A DNA stretch of 64,000 bases from Porogramme epimiltina (Eukaryota; Basidiomycota; Agaricomycetes; Polyporales; Polyporaceae), in NCBI GenBank assembly GCA_900155495.1, contig FTLJ01000160.1:1-64000 (forward strand). Reading direction: 5' to 3'. The notes under the pieces are model-generated. The model did no database searches and had not been told where the DNA came from. It was given only the letters and a program-made list of their open reading frames with translations. A program made the position numbers and the translations under genes. Numbering within the stretch: position 1 is the stretch's first letter; every line of letters begins with the position of its first letter. This document shows, piece by piece, positions 24,905 to 35,595 of this stretch.

Positions 24905-26909
24905 TCATATCTGGTAAGGATTTGCGTTCTTCACTTCCTCGATGTGCTCGAGCCCCACACAGCCACCCGCATTGATGCACTTGATCATGTCGCCCGCCAC
25001 GTCAAGGCCCTCGAAATACGCCCCATGAAGGAATCCTGAGTGTGTGTTCACATCGTTAGCCATGACCCTTCCACTAGGACGTTGCACGCACCGAAGTACT
25101 TCTGGCTCGTCGCCTCGCCCGCGAACCACAGTCGACTGGAAACCGTGGCCTGTAGGTTCTGGTGGTGCTCGCTGAAGAACGACGGCGGCCAGTTCGAGTA
25201 CGAGCCCCGGAACAGCGGGTCAGACGCCCAGCGGGGGAAGTGGAACGCGACGGGGTCTGGTATGGTCGTATTGGGGAACATCGAGCTCAAGACGCCGAGG
25301 ACTTCTGCTTGCACCTGAGAGTCGGGGAGGGCTTCGATGCGCAGGGAGTAGTCGCCCTGTTCACAAGTGTCAGAGGGATCGAGGAGAGCTACCGATCGGC
25401 GTGAAAAAGAAAGACGCACTGTGACTGTAACGAAGATGATGCCAGAGCCCGGGAAGAAGTTTTCGTGGTCAAGACTTTGCCATACCGGGTAACGTCCGCG
25501 CTCCTTGTCCGCATACAGTGCCATCTATCAAGGGCCAATGGCTAGTTACTCAGCGAGACATTAATAAAAACCAAGAATGCCTTACCTCGGTGTCGAACCA
25601 GAACTTCTCCGGGAATTGCATGAAGATCTTGGTGTATGTCGCCTGCCCGACAGAAGGCAAGGGTCAGTGTTCAACTCCGTGAGATACGATGCAACAGTAC
25701 TCACCATGTCCATACTCTGGATCGCCTCCTGCTTCCAGTCGGGTAGGGCAGGCTCGAATGTGACGTCATCGTGCTGGAGTACGCCCAGGCTAAAGGTGCA
25801 CAAAGCGTAGTCGGCTTGGAGTGTCTCCCCAGTAACGAGCGTGATGGATACGCCGGAGTCGGAGTAGGCGATGTTTGTAACCGTCGAGTTGTAGAGCACC
25901 TGATCGGGCTGGAGGAACTCAGCGGCTTCGGCAAGGAGGAACTCTTTGAACCCGCGCGGGTCGATCGACATTTGGTTATCGTCGCCGAATCCGCCTTGGT
26001 CCGGGTCATAAGTGAAGTTGTTGCCCTGAGTTTACAGGTCTAAGTCAGGCCAGGCGAGTGTTGAGAATATGAAGCGCGTACCCAAGAGCTTGCAATCCAA
26101 GACGACTCCGCAGGCGTCTCCGCATATTCCCAGTCGAATTGATAGTACTCGCTTGCCATTGCATGGGGCGTGCGCGACTTAGAGCCAATAAGATAGTAGC
26201 CGGTGCGAGCGGTACCATCAACGAGCTGCTGGTCCACGCGGGCGCCTGCAGCCACCGTCAGAGCTTCGTATGCATCTTCGGAAGCGTTGAACACGTCGAC
26301 ATAGTCCACTGCGCCCGTAGAGTCGAAGGTGGCTAGATAGGGGTGTCCCGTCAATACTCGTCTGACGCGCACCGAGGTACCCAACAACGCTCACAAATGC
26401 TTCCGAACCAGTCATTGAATTGTGTCTTCAGGCCATGCTTTTGGGCGAGCGTGTATATGGGGTTTGCGGGACCGTCCCCAGTTTGTGTGCCTTGGATCCA
26501 GTTTGCGCCTATACGTTTAGTACGGCCATGTGAGTTCCGCGGAACGAGCTGGGACGACAATCCAAGCACGCACCCATTTCGAGTGTTACTTCTCTACCAG
26601 GCGCGCCGAACGTCTCTGAGTGAAGTCGGCCTCCGAGTTCACCTGGAAGAGGGGAGAGCTAGATCAGAAGACGGAAGACACGCCGGAAGTACTTCGATGG
26701 CGCTTACCATGAGCCTCGACAATGGTGAAGTTCGTGAAACCTTGTTCGTAAAGTGTACGGGCGGCAATTACTCCGGCGACCCCACCCCCGAGGATCAGTA
26801 TGCTGGTATCATTACCAGCTCGCTCGGAGGGTACGGACAAGCTGGTGACGCCGTGGAGCAATGCCGCGAGGACAAAGAAATAGCGACTGAGGAGACGGAT
26901 GGGCGACAT
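24905..26909 (-). CDS. Secreted polyamine-oxidase-like flavin amine oxidase, copy A
   Basis: FAD-dependent amine oxidase close to plant polyamine oxidases such as maize PAO; family members oxidise secondary amine groups of spermine or spermidine to an aldehyde, a smaller amine and H2O2. The ATG at 26909 opens a hydrophobic signal peptide (MSPIRLLSRYFFVLAALL), then the dinucleotide-binding ILILGGGVAGVIAARTL. Later exons show GANWIQGTQTGDGPANP, TYTKIFMQFPEKFWFDTE, PVWQSLDHENFFPGSG, SDPLFRGSYSNWPPS and the C-terminal FAD contact RLWFAGEATSQKYFG, then GFLHGAYFEGLDVAGD. The end at 24905 reads ...VKNANPYQI. About ten short introns. Apparently intact. Substrate not determined by sequence. Confidence 0.85.
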
Positions 26910-27330
26910 CGGATGATCTCCGGAAGGTTTCCGAAGAAGAGAGCTGGGGATGCGAGAGGCCTGGACGACGATCCAAGGTGAGCGGTTGGAGGGTAGATAA
27001 AGCTTCCAACGCTTACCAGCGTCTCCTTTGATAGAGCGTCACTGTCAACCTTGGCGAGAACCAGTGTAACCAGTATCGGATGTGGAAGACCCGGTGACGT
27101 TCGCGGCCACGGTACCCGACGTCAGACAGCCGCCAGAAGTACGTTGGAGGGCGTTCGTGCCACTATTCCATTGCTCTTTGAAACGAGATCGATAACAGCT
27201 GCAGTACCAGCTGACTTGAAAATTGTGACCTCGACAAGCACTGGAAGCCCGGAAGGCGGTGCTATTAAAGCCCCCGCAGTCAGCACTGAGCAGAACAGGG
27301 TGGGTTCAGCGTTCATTTTTCGGCGGGAGA
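26910..27330. other. 5' flank of amine oxidase A
   Basis: Upstream region between the start codon and the conserved upstream block. A minus-strand frame of 71 codons (27122-27337) begins just inside the block but matches nothing known. Confidence 0.4.
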
Positions 27331-27410
27331 GCTGCAAAGAAGTTCAGAACCCGTCCTCGAAGTGTTATTTGCCGTCATCTTCCGACTCACCGATGCCGGC
27401 AGACATCACC
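27331..27410 (-). repeat. Amine-oxidase upstream block, copy A
   Basis: Member of a family of four upstream blocks. Reading the minus strand it has ATGTCTGCCGGCATCG followed by GTGAGTCGG (donor-like) and, about 65 bases on, an acceptor-like TTCTTTGCAG. The donor, spacing and acceptor are shared with copies B and C, suggesting a conserved 5' intron. Confidence 0.65.
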
Positions 27411-27544
27411 AGGGCGCTAGGGATGAACATCTGGGCAGGTCCGATTACTCTTGGACGCTGAATTTGTCTATGGGGTAGCGCGTGAGGAAGGAAGGCTAAC
27501 TGTGAGGTTATGACAGTGATGGTACGGAGCAAGTAGGTAGCCTT

Positions 27545-27621
27545 GGGCAAATCGTTGCCAATGTGACCGGCGCTCTCGTGATTGATAGGCGCTTATACTA
27601 CTAATCGATATACTAATAAGG
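27545..27621 (-). pseudogene. Degenerate tRNA-Asp relic
   Basis: The plus-strand text cgctctcgtgattgataggc and the following tactactaatcgatatacta align base for base, with scattered substitutions and one insertion, to the complement of the intact tRNA-Asp at 33747-33817. The anticodon stem no longer pairs (the loop now reads ATC in place of GTC) and the acceptor stem is lost. Lies upstream of amine oxidase A, as the intact tRNA lies upstream of copy C. Confidence 0.65.
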
Positions 27622-28178
27622 ACTTGTAGCACCATTATGCATCTGAGTCTGCGACTCGGATGGCTTCCGAGCCACGACATAGCTTGTAGAGATCTTCTGA
27701 CAGGGCCACCACACGGACTGGGAAGTCGCAACGGCCACCTTCCGGAAGGCGACCGGCGGTGCCACATGTGCAGTCCCGAGGTAGGGAGCACGTCATTGTC
27801 ATCGGCGACGGCTTCGGCGGTTCCGAGGACCGCGCCAAGCGTTTTGGCAATAGACCTCAAGTACGGTGAGGCGCGTCGTACCGGTGGAGGTCACGGTAGA
27901 GGTGTGGTAGCACCACTTTGATAGCACAAAAGTCCGTTCATCATTCTGACAAGATGGTGGCTGTCTAAAGGAGCTCTTCGTAAAAGTAGCGCCTCGCGAG
28001 CGCGTAGTACTTAGACCGCCGTGAACAATGCAATCCTGGGCCGAAGACCCGAAATGGAGTCTTAGCGAGGTACACAGCGGATCTCCAGCCTTCGGGTCCA
28101 TCAGTCACATCTGTAGGCTCAGAGTGACTGCCCAGATAGTATAACGGGATTTCGGTGAACATTTTCAACAGAGCGTGC
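27622..28178. other. Spacer between amine oxidase copies B and A
   Basis: Overlapping weak frames on both strands, none with a recognisable domain. Contains the 3' flank of copy B. Confidence 0.4.
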
Positions 28179-30213
28179 TCATATCTGGTAGGGGCGTGCA
28201 TTCTTCACCTCCTCGATGTGCTCCAGTCCCATACAGCCACCCTCGTTCATACACTGGATGATCTGGTTCGCAATGTCGAGACCTTCAAAGTACGCCCCAT
28301 GAAGGAACCCTGGTTCAGATCGTTAGCTATAGCTCTGTCATTAGGATGTTGCACGCACCGAAGTACTTCTGGCTCGTCGCCTCGCCCGCGAACCACAGCC
28401 GCTCGGAGACTGTGGCGCGCAGGTTCTGGTGATGCTCGCTAAAGAGCGATGGCGGCCAGTTCGAGTACGATCCCCGGAACAGCGGGTCAGACGCCCAGCG
28501 CGGGAAGTGGAACGCGATGGGGTCCGGGATGGTCGTGTTCGGGAACATGGAGCGTAGCACACCGAGAACCTCAGCTTGCACCTGGGAGTCGGGGAGGGCC
28601 TCGATGCGTAGAGAGTAATCGCCCTGTGCGAGTTGGTAGCGTCAGCGGGATAGAAGGGCGCTGCTGATAGACAGACGAGGAGAAGAAAGACACACGGTGA
28701 CGGTGGCGAAGATGATCCCAGAGCCCGGGAAGAAGTTCTCGTGGTCGAGGCTTTGCCACACCGGGTAACGTCCGCGCTCCTTGTCCGCATATAGTCCCAT
28801 CTATCAAGGAGTTATGGCGATTGCATCCGGTGAGTGAGTGAAATGCCAGCCAAAAGCAACAAGGCCTTACCTCAGTATCGAACCAGAACTTCTCCGGGAA
28901 CTGCATGAAGATCTTGGTATACGTTGCCTGTGCCAACGCAAGTCAGACCTGGCACTGAGCATCGCGTCGTCAGATACGGCATCACTCACCATGTCCATGC
29001 TCTGAATAGCTTCCTGCTTCCAGTTAGGCAAAGGGGGTTCGAACGCAACATCATCATGCTGCAGAACGCCCAAGCTGAACGTGCATAGCGCATAGTCTGC
29101 CTCGAGGGTCTCTCCATCCGCGAGCGTAACGGTTACGCCGGAGTCGGAGTACATGATGTTCGTGACCGTCGAGTTGTAGCGCACCTGGCCCGATACGATG
29201 AACTCGCCTGCCTCAGCTTGGATGAATTCCTTGAAGCCGCGCTGGTCGATCGACATCTGATTGTCGTCGCCGAACCCTCCCTGGTCGGGATCGTACGTGA
29301 AATTGTTACCCTAAAATTGCACACGACTCCACTCAGCCAGGTGGTCGAGTAATACGGAGTTTGAAGACGTACCCAAGAGCTTGCAATCCAGGACGACTCC
29401 GCCGGGGACTCCGCGTACTCCCAATCGAATTGGTAGTACTCGCTCGCCATCGCGTGCGGTGTACGAGACTTAGAACCGATAAGGTAGTAGCCAGTACGTG
29501 CGGTGGTATCCACGAGCTGTTGATCCACACGCGCCCCGGCGGCGACCGTGAGAGCCGTGTAAGCGTCCTCAGACGCCTCGAACATGTCGAGGTAGTCGAC
29601 CGCGCCCGTGAAGTCGAATGTAGCTACGTGAGAATACACCATCAGACCTTGGACATTCTGCAAACGTCCATGGTAGGAACTCCACTCACTGATGCTTCCA
29701 AACCAATCGTTGTATTGAGACTTGATGCCATGTTTTTGCGCAAGTGAATATATGGGATTGGCGGGGCCGTTCCCAGCCTGCGTCCCTTGGATCCAGTTCG
29801 CGCCTACGGTCGTGTGAACATTACGGCGCAATTTGACACAATGAACTAGCCACGCACCGACTTCAACCGTCACTTCTTTGCCAGGTGCGCCGAACGTCTC
29901 CGAGTGTAGTCGACCTCCAAGTTCTCCTGAAGGATGGATGGAAAGTGAGCATACGGTAGAGATATGCGCCGAATGTGGCTCGAGGGAACTCACCACGAGC
30001 TTCAACAATGGTAAAATCGGTGATGCCCTGTTCATAGAACGTGCGAGCGGCGATGACCCCGGCGACGCCGCCACCGAGGATCAACACGCTCACGCCGGCG
30101 TCGCCTTTGGCCCGCTTTTCAGGCAGGGATGAGGCGACAGGGCCGCATACCACCAACGGGGCAAGGAGGAGGAATCCATGAGTGAGGAGGCGGAAGGGCG
30201 AAAGATTGGCCAT
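28179..30213 (-). CDS. Secreted polyamine-oxidase-like flavin amine oxidase, copy B
   Basis: Tandem paralogue of copies A and C. The ATG at 30213 opens MANLSPFRLLTHGFLLLAPL, a signal peptide, then VSVLILGGGVAGVIAARTF for FAD binding. Exons in order include GANWIQGTQAGNGPANPIYS, TGAVDYLDMFEASEDAYTAL, NNFTYDPDQGGFGDDNQMS, ALCTFSLGVLQHDDVAFEPP, TYTKIFMQFPEKFW and RLWFAGEATSQKYFG. The last exon reads GFLHGAYFEGLDIANQIIQC and ends ...NARPYQI at 28179. Exon boundaries follow those of copy C. No disruption was found. Predicted extracellular, producing H2O2 from polyamines or related amines; the substrate is inferred from family only. Confidence 0.85.
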
Positions 30214-30630
30214 GGGCGATGGTGTCGTCGTGGGGCTTCCTGGCGGGCAAGGAATGGGCGGGGGCTGGAGCGACGATAGAAAGTGAGTGGTCGGTGAGTT
30301 AATAAGGCCGCGCGTGCTCGTCAGTCTCTTCCCTGATGGAGCCCTCTCTGTCAGCTTCCGTCAACATAAGGAGAGTCTGCCGCAGGCGATCGCGACTTCG
30401 TTGAATACTGTGGCCACAAGCTGGTACAGTGAATGGCCCTGATGTCATTTCAATGAGCGTGGACGTCAAGGGATCTTCTGGAAACCGGCAGACCGCCTCT
30501 CCATTGGCCTCGGAAATAAATGCGCCACCGGTCCACTGCACACAAGTTACCCGGAGCCGAGAGGGAGCTTCCGCGCACCCTTTATATACCTCGAGAGATG
30601 GGGACTTCGACGCAAAGAGGCCTTTCGCAA
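30214..30630. other. 5' flank of amine oxidase B
   Basis: Promoter region. A minus-strand frame of 115 codons (30299-30646) starts inside the conserved upstream block and carries a TATA-like tatataaag; it has no family match and is not conserved in copies A or C. Confidence 0.4.
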
Positions 30631-30720
30631 CTGAAAACAGCAGCAAAGGAGTCAGAGCTTACGTCCACGACGGTTTTCGCGCGCGAGAATCATCCCACTT
30701 ACCGATGCCGGCAGATTCTG
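30631..30720 (-). repeat. Amine-oxidase upstream block, copy B
   Basis: On the minus strand GAATCTGCCGGCATCG is followed by the donor-like GTAAGTGG and, 80 bases on, by acceptor-like CTGTTTTCAG. Equivalent to the blocks at 27331-27410 and 33427-33510. Confidence 0.65.
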
Positions 30721-30980
30721 TTGTCAAGATGCTGATATATTAGACATTCGTGGAGGCTTGAGAACGAGATCTAGTAACTGGAGTTACTCATACAACGTAT
30801 GAGCGGAACGCCAACAACGTCATCGGAGGTACGAAGTAAGAAGTTGTGGCGTGTTGCTCGGCTCGAGTCAGGCGCTCTGAATCAGGTCATAGCGCTCGTT
30901 AGGGTGACGGTGTTTACCATAAATTTGGAGAATCGGTAGCCAAACGACTCTAGTCAGGTGGGTGCTCTGAACAGAGCGTG

Positions 30981-33011
30981 TCATATCTGATAGGGACGTG
31001 CGTTCTTCACCTCCTCGACGTGCCGGAGTCCCACGCACCCGCCCGCGTTAATACACTTGACCATCTCCCCCGCCACGTCGAGACCTTCAAAATATGCCCC
31101 ATGGAGGAACCCTATGCGTACGTTCACCCCGCCGTCAGTCATGGCGCCTAAACTTCGGGAAGGATGACACACGCACCAAAGTATTTCTGGCTCGTCGCCT
31201 CGCCCGCGAACCACAATCTCTGGGAGACGGTCGCGCGCAGGTTCTCGTGGTGCTCACTGAAGAATGATGGTGGCCAGTTCGAATACGAGCCCCGGAACAA
31301 CGGGTCCGACGCCCAGCGCGGGAAATGGAACGCGACAGGGTCCGGGATGGTGATGTTCGGGTACATGGCCTGCAGGACGCCGAGCACTTCCGCTTGCACC
31401 TGGGAGTCAGGAAGGGCTTCGATGCGCAAGGAGTAGTCGCCCTTTTGGCGATAGCGTGTCAGTGAGACCGAGGAGCGTAGTCGACGAGTGGGGAAATGAA
31501 GTACGTACGGTGACGGTAACGAAGATGATGCCAGAGCCTGGGAAGAAGTTCTCGTGGTCCAAGCTTTGCCATACTGGGTAACGACCGCGCTCTTTGTCTG
31601 CGTACAGCGCCATCTAACACGGTGTTGTAATCATAAGAACGTGCAAATGTGGCGCTTGTTGATCCCGGAAGGGGCGCCTACCTCGGTATCAAACCAGAAC
31701 TTCTCGGGGAATTGCAGAAAGATCTTGGTATAGGTGGCCTGCACCGACCAAAGCTCAACTCAACCCTTAGCGCCCCACCGTACGCATCATCGCTCACCAT
31801 ATCCATGCTTTGAATCGCCTCCTGCTTCCAATCAGGCAGGGCAGGCTCAAACGCAACATCATCATGCTGAAGAACACCTAGGCTGAAGGTGCACAGCGCA
31901 TAATCCGCCTTGAGTTTCTCTCCACCGGCGAGTGTAACGGAAACACCGGAGTCGGAGTACGTGATGTTCGTGACCGTCGAGTTAAAGCGCACTTGGCTGG
32001 GTTTGAGAAACTCGGCTGCTTCGGCCTGGATGAACTCTTTGAAGCCACGCTGATCAATCGACATCTGGTTGTCGTCACCGAACCCGCCCTGGTCCGTATC
32101 ATATGTGAAGTTGTTTCCCTGAAATTGAATTTTTTTTGGTTACAGGTGGCAGCTTCGAGTTTAACTATCGACGCACCCAAGAGCTTGCGATCCAGGACGA
32201 CTCTGCTGGTGTCTCCGCATACTCCCAGTCAAACTGGTAGTATTCGCTTGCCATTGCGTGGGCAGTACGGGACTTGGAGCCAACTAGAGAGTAGCCTGTG
32301 CGCGCGGTGGCGTCTACGAGTTGTTGGTCCACACGCGCTCCAGCAGCGACCGTGAGCGCTTCGTATGCGTCCTCGGACGCGTCGAACACGTCAAGGTAAT
32401 CGACCGCGCCCGTGAAGTCGAACGTGGCTACCAGAGCAAACGCCGTCAGTACCTACGCGTTCTGCAACCATGTATGGAAAGAGCGACACTCACAAATGCT
32501 TCCAAACCAATCGTTGAATTGAGTTTTGAGGTCATGTTTTTGTGCGAGTGTGAATATGGGATTCGCGGGGCCGTCTCCAGTCTGTGTCCCTTGGATCCAG
32601 TTCGCGCCTGTGATCGTGTGAACACCATGGGGCAATTTGAAACAATCCATTGGTTGCGCACCCATTTCAAGCGTCACCTGCCTCCCAGGTGCTCCGAACT
32701 TCTCCGAGTGCAGTCGGCCCCCGAGTTCTCCTGGCCGATGGACGAAAAGTAAGGATATAGTCAGTATATGTGGCTCACGATGCCCGGGGCAACTCACCAT
32801 GCGCTTCAACGATAGTGAACTTGGTGATGCCACGTTCATGGAGCGTGCGAGCGGCAATGACACCGGCAACACCACCACCAAGGATCAGGACACTGGTTTC
32901 GCCGGCAGACCGCTTGTCGGGGAGCGACGAGGCGACGGCGCCGGAGAGCACCAACGGCGCAAGGAGGAGGAATCCATGAGCGAGGAGGCGGGTGGGCGAA
33001 AGCTTGGCCAT
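30981..33011 (-). CDS. Secreted polyamine-oxidase-like flavin amine oxidase, copy C
   Basis: First gene of the tandem array in the direction of transcription. The ATG at 33011 starts MAKLSPTRLLAHGFLLLAPL (signal peptide, cleavage likely after VASS) followed by SVLILGGGVAGVIAARTL. Further exons show GGELGGRLHSEKFGAPGRQ, GANWIQGTQTGDGPANPIFT, GAVDYLDVFDASEDAYEALT, FGDDNQMSIDQRGFKEF, TYTKIFLQFPEKFWFDTE and RLWFAGEATSQKYFG. The C-terminus is GFLHGAYFEGLDVAGEMVK...NARPYQI. The FPEKFW, WQSLDH, SNWP and GE-TS motifs are those of maize polyamine oxidase. Introns are short and at the same places as in A and B. Appears intact; cytosolic tRNA-Asp lies 0.7 kb upstream. Confidence 0.87.
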
Positions 33012-33426
33012 GGGTGGCGGCAGTGTCGCTGGGCTTCCTGATGAGCTGGGAAACCGTGGGGGCTGGAGCAACGATAGAAGTCGAATCCCAGCCGGGGGTA
33101 GATAAGGCCTCGCGTGCACGCTCCTTCTCTCTGATGGGGACCCCTTGCTGTCAGGCCATGTCAATATTGCGAGAGGCGGCCGCAGGCGTTGTCAACTTTG
33201 CAAAACCCGGTGACCGTGAGCCGGTGACCCAGACATCTCCGATGTCATATTGTAGCCAGCCGCCGGGATGCCTGCCACAAGCTGATCATAAGCCACCCCT
33301 TGCTGACCTTCAGGTGAGAAATGGAATTACCTTCTATCCACTTGGCGCATTCTGTCTACAAGACGTGTTTCTAATCGCCCGTATTCGGTATTCGACAATT
33401 TGACACGAAGGGTTCTCAATTCGCGA
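33012..33426. other. 5' flank of amine oxidase C
   Basis: Promoter region between the start codon and the conserved upstream block. No independent gene is visible. Confidence 0.4.
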
Positions 33427-33510
33427 CTGAAAGGGAAGAGTGTCAGAACTTGTGTCCACGGGCTTTTTACGCAATCCATCATCCGACTCACCAATGCCGG
33501 CAGATATTGA
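33427..33510 (-). repeat. Amine-oxidase upstream block, copy C
   Basis: On the minus strand ATATCTGCCGGCATTG is followed by donor-like GTGAGTCGG and, 65 bases later, acceptor-like CCCTTTCAG. The shared SAGI reading before the donor (TCTGCCGGCAT) in all three copies suggests a short conserved 5' exon or uORF. Confidence 0.65.
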
Positions 33511-33746
33511 TGTTGAGACGCTGGAAATACAGACATCCGTGGAAGTTTGAGGGCGAGATCCAGCGACTGAAACGATCCACGCGGCGTATGGGCTGGACGC
33601 CAACGAGGTTATCGGAGTTATGGAGGGAGCCGTGGCGCACTGTTTCCGTAACGCGTTGCCGGCAGATCATCTGACCGAGAGGCACCGGCTGTCCACCTGA
33701 CTCAGAAGGCTAATCTTAAATCACCATGCAGGCCAAAAATTAAAGC

Positions 33747-33817
33747 TCTCTGTCGGGGAGTCGAACCCCGCTTTCGCGCGTGACAGGCGCGTGTACTAAC
33801 CGATATACTAACAGAGA
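33747..33817 (-). tRNA. tRNA-Asp (GTC)
   Basis: On the minus strand the acceptor TCTCTGT pairs with ACAGAGA. The D arm is GTAT/GTAC. The anticodon arm CGCGC-CTGTCAC-GCGCG gives anticodon GTC, and the T arm is CGGGG-TTCGACT-CCCCG with a 4-base variable loop. Length 71 without CCA. No intron. All stems are perfectly or nearly paired. Confidence 0.95.
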
Positions 33818-33994
33818 GTTGTTAGTGGCCACTTCAAGGTACCTATCACCGCCTGATGGGTTTTTCCATTTCTCTAGATATACTGCGCAAACCTGATCAT
33901 CTGAGCCCGGACCGCTTTAAGCCTTCCTGAACGCTCATGCTCTACGTACACTGTTCAACTTCTACCCAGTTGTGGTATCGCCCTTCCCCTGAGG

Positions 33995-34004
33995 TATTTA
34001 TAAG
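33995..34004 (+). promoter_or_regulatory. TATA-like element of the amidohydrolase gene
   Basis: tatttataag lies 54 bases upstream of the start codon at 34058, a plausible distance for a fungal TATA box. A pyrimidine-rich patch (gtgcccccccgc) follows. Confidence 0.45.
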
Positions 34005-34057
34005 AAGACTCGTGCCCCCCCGCTTGGAGCTAATACATTACCAGTCCAAGCATCAAC

Positions 34058-35488
34058 ATGGACATCAACGCTAGTGATCTCTGGGAGTTATCGCGCACAG
34101 TATTTTCTTATCCCGCCATCGACAACCACGCCCATGCGTTTCTCCGCGAAGAGTTCCGCGACGCGTATTCTTTTGAAGGTCTAATCACGGAGGCGCACGG
34201 GGAGCGCGCACTTACACAAGATGCGGTTCAAACCATGGCATGCTTCCGCGCCACAATACAGCTTGCGAAACTCTTCGGCCTGGGCCAGCACGGCAACTGG
34301 GAAGCCGTGAAGACCTTCCGTAAATCGATTCCCTATGAGCAGCTCTGCAGAATGTGCATGGAGCCCACACACATCCAGTGCATCCTCATCGACGATGGCC
34401 TCGGTGTGTCTGCGGATCGCGCGAAGCTCTGCGACTACCGCGAGCACGATCAGTTCACGTCAAGCCCCACGAAGCGCATCGTCCGCGTTGAGACTATCGC
34501 AGAGGTAGGGCAGCGCATTTTCCACTCCTCGAAACCACTCCGTCTCTGACGATCGCGCGACAACCCCCAGGAGATCCTCATGAAAGCGATGGACGAGCAG
34601 ATCGCCGGCAACAACGTCATCCCGGGCTCGCTGCTGCAGACGTTCGAGAAGGAGCTCGCCGACGCGCTCGCGGGGTACGGGGCGGACCCCGAGGTCGTCG
34701 GCTTCAAGTCGATCGCGTGCTATCGCACCGGGCTCGACGTCGCGCCCGCGCCAGAGAAGATCGGCGTGCTCGAGCGCGCGGTGATGACGCTGATCCTCGT
34801 CTACGCCGCGCGGCGTACGCTGCGCCTCGCGGACAAGGCGCTCAACGACTACGTCGTGCACGCCGCGATGCGCGCCGCGGGCGAGTGCGGGAAGCCCGTG
34901 CAGTTCCACACCGGCCTCGGCGACAACGACATCACGCTCGCGCTCTCCTCGCCCGCGCACCTCCAGCCGCTCATCAAGGCGTACCCGCGCACGAAAGTCG
35001 TCCTCCTCCACTCGAGCTACCCGTACACGCGCGAGGCGGGCTACCTCGCGTCCGTGTACGAGAACGTGTTCCTCGACTTTGGCGAAATCTTCCCGTTTCT
35101 CAGTGGCGACGGCCAGCGCGACACGATTCGCCAGGTGCTCGAGCTTGCGCCTACCAACAAGATCCTGTGGTCTAGTAAGCATGATACATCCCGTTCTCCA
35201 GCTAACGCGCGCAGCTGATACCGTCTCGTCTCTCTTGCAGCCGACGGACACTTTTGGCCAGAGTCGTACTATTTGGGAACACTCCAGGCCCGCCAGGCCC
35301 TTTACGAGGTTCGCCGCACGATGCATTCATTCAGAATGGGCTATAACTAATTTCCCTTCCAGGTCCTCGAAGCCTCAGTGCGCAGATTCGAGCTCACCCT
35401 CCCTCAGGCTGTCGGCATCGCCAAGCGCGCGTTGTTCGAGAATGCGAACAGGATATACAATCTCGGACTCGAGCCCCACTTCACTTGA
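34058..35488 (+). CDS. FluG-type amidohydrolase (amidohydrolase 2 family)
   Basis: Four exons (34058-34504, 34571-35174, 35241-35308, 35363-35488) sum to 1,245 nt, 414 residues. The protein has the metal-dependent hydrolase TIM-barrel signature: IDNHAHAF near residue 25, VQFHTGLGDNDI, VVLLHSSYPYTREAGYL, NVFLDFGE and STDGHFWPESYYL. This corresponds to the N-terminal amidohydrolase half of Aspergillus FluG; the glutamine-synthetase half is absent. FluG in A. nidulans is tied to an extracellular developmental signal, and related stand-alone proteins act on gamma-glutamyl or similar amides; no substrate can be read here. Splicing at TCT A|gtaagc restores the TDGHFW motif. A decayed second copy lies at 59498-59740. 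Confidence 0.85.
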
Positions 35489-35524
35489 TTCTGTCAGAGC
35501 TAGCGTCACGTACCATTTCCGAAG

Positions 35525-35595
35525 AATACCCAACGTATGTGAATCATGTACTGTGCTCGATGTACGGCTCCAATGCGAGAACGCTGTAGCCTATT
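35525..35595 (+). repeat. Amidohydrolase 3' flank repeat, copy 1
   Basis: The stretch ending gagaacgctgtagcctatt recurs at 39687-39720 (about three quarters identical over the best 34 bases) and at about 59790-59825 (gagaacgctgtagcctactc). The same short segment flanks the copper amine oxidase gene on both sides. Confidence 0.6.

Noticed and set aside
30299..30646. 115-codon frame upstream of amine oxidase B as a gene
   Set aside because: Not conserved at the equivalent positions of copies A and C although the flanking block is, so coding function is unlikely.
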